From the NCBI GenBank assembly GCA_019614645.1, contig JABWDB010000002.1:24479501-24543500 (forward strand): a stretch of 64,000 nt of DNA. The letters run 5' to 3'. A program made the position numbers and the translations under genes. The DNA comes from Stratiolaelaps scimitus (Eukaryota > Arthropoda > Arachnida > Mesostigmata > Laelapidae). Position 1 is the stretch's first letter. The number at the start of each line of letters is the position of its first letter. Shown one piece after another: positions 63,962 to 64,000 of this stretch. Under the pieces are notes generated by a model, which saw only the letters and a list, made by a program, of their open reading frames with translations, ran no database searches and had not been told where the DNA came from.

Positions 63962-64000
63962 TCGTTGCACGACGGCGAACGATACGCGATCGCGAAGGCA

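Noticed and set aside
1..64000. tRNA, rRNA, snRNA or conserved microRNA genes
   Set aside because: I looked for tRNA A- and B-box consensus and seeds of widely conserved arthropod microRNAs (let-7, miR-1, miR-7, miR-9, miR-10, miR-124, bantam, iab-4) by eye and found no match. A covariance-model search would be decisive.
1..64000. Mariner, gypsy or other coding transposon remnants
   Set aside because: No transposase or reverse transcriptase catalytic motif was visible in any frame. Only short retroelement 3'-end pieces are supported.

Overview
The window reads as nuclear DNA of a eukaryote, most likely an invertebrate and plausibly an arthropod. No species can be named from it. There is no run of closely packed reading frames. 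Base composition looks close to half G+C by eye. CpG is common rather than depleted, which argues against a vertebrate. Short tandem repeats of every unit size are scattered throughout: TA, CA, GA, CAG/CTG, GAC/GTC, GGC, AAC, GGTT and CTGG/CTGC. I recognise no protein-coding gene, tRNA, rRNA, snRNA, known microRNA, transposase, reverse transcriptase domain or CRISPR array. The longest frame is 256 codons and is propped up by CAG/CA repeats. That is roughly what an unconstrained 64 kb sequence of this composition could give. The simplest reading is intergenic DNA, or the inside of one or more very long introns.

Layout. 1-7086 is mixed-composition DNA with about a dozen microsatellites. 7087-7414 is a tandem satellite of a 28-bp AT-rich unit. 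A 74-bp piece that looks like the 3' end of a retroelement, flanked by a 5-bp target duplication, breaks it. 7415-8560 is GC-rich and repeat-poor and holds the most striking structure here, a perfect 59-bp inverted repeat (8233-8369). 8561-15700 is again microsatellite-rich. 15.7-16.2 kb holds a cluster of splice-site-like signals. 16.2-29.3 kb is featureless apart from simple repeats, including a 43-bp TA run and a long G-rich tract. 29.34-29.42 kb carries a second, diverged relative of the 7.3-kb retroelement piece with a pentanucleotide tail. 29.7-41.3 kb is triplet-rich. 41.3-41.7 kb has a terminal-exon-like frame. 43.4-51.3 kb is triplet-rich; 51.4 kb has the longest TA array; 52.1-52.4 kb has a small cysteine-rich frame on the minus strand. 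52.5-64 kb is featureless apart from repeats, with a strong G-quadruplex motif at 60.2 kb.

No set of genes can be shown to work together. The few exon-like frames are individually weak, lie on both strands and cannot be joined into one product. What stands out is structural: the foldback palindrome, the satellite with its nested retroelement fragment, the two-copy 3'-end family, and pervasive slippage-type repeats. I found no convincing evidence of a new biological system. The items below are ranked by how much the sequence itself supports them.
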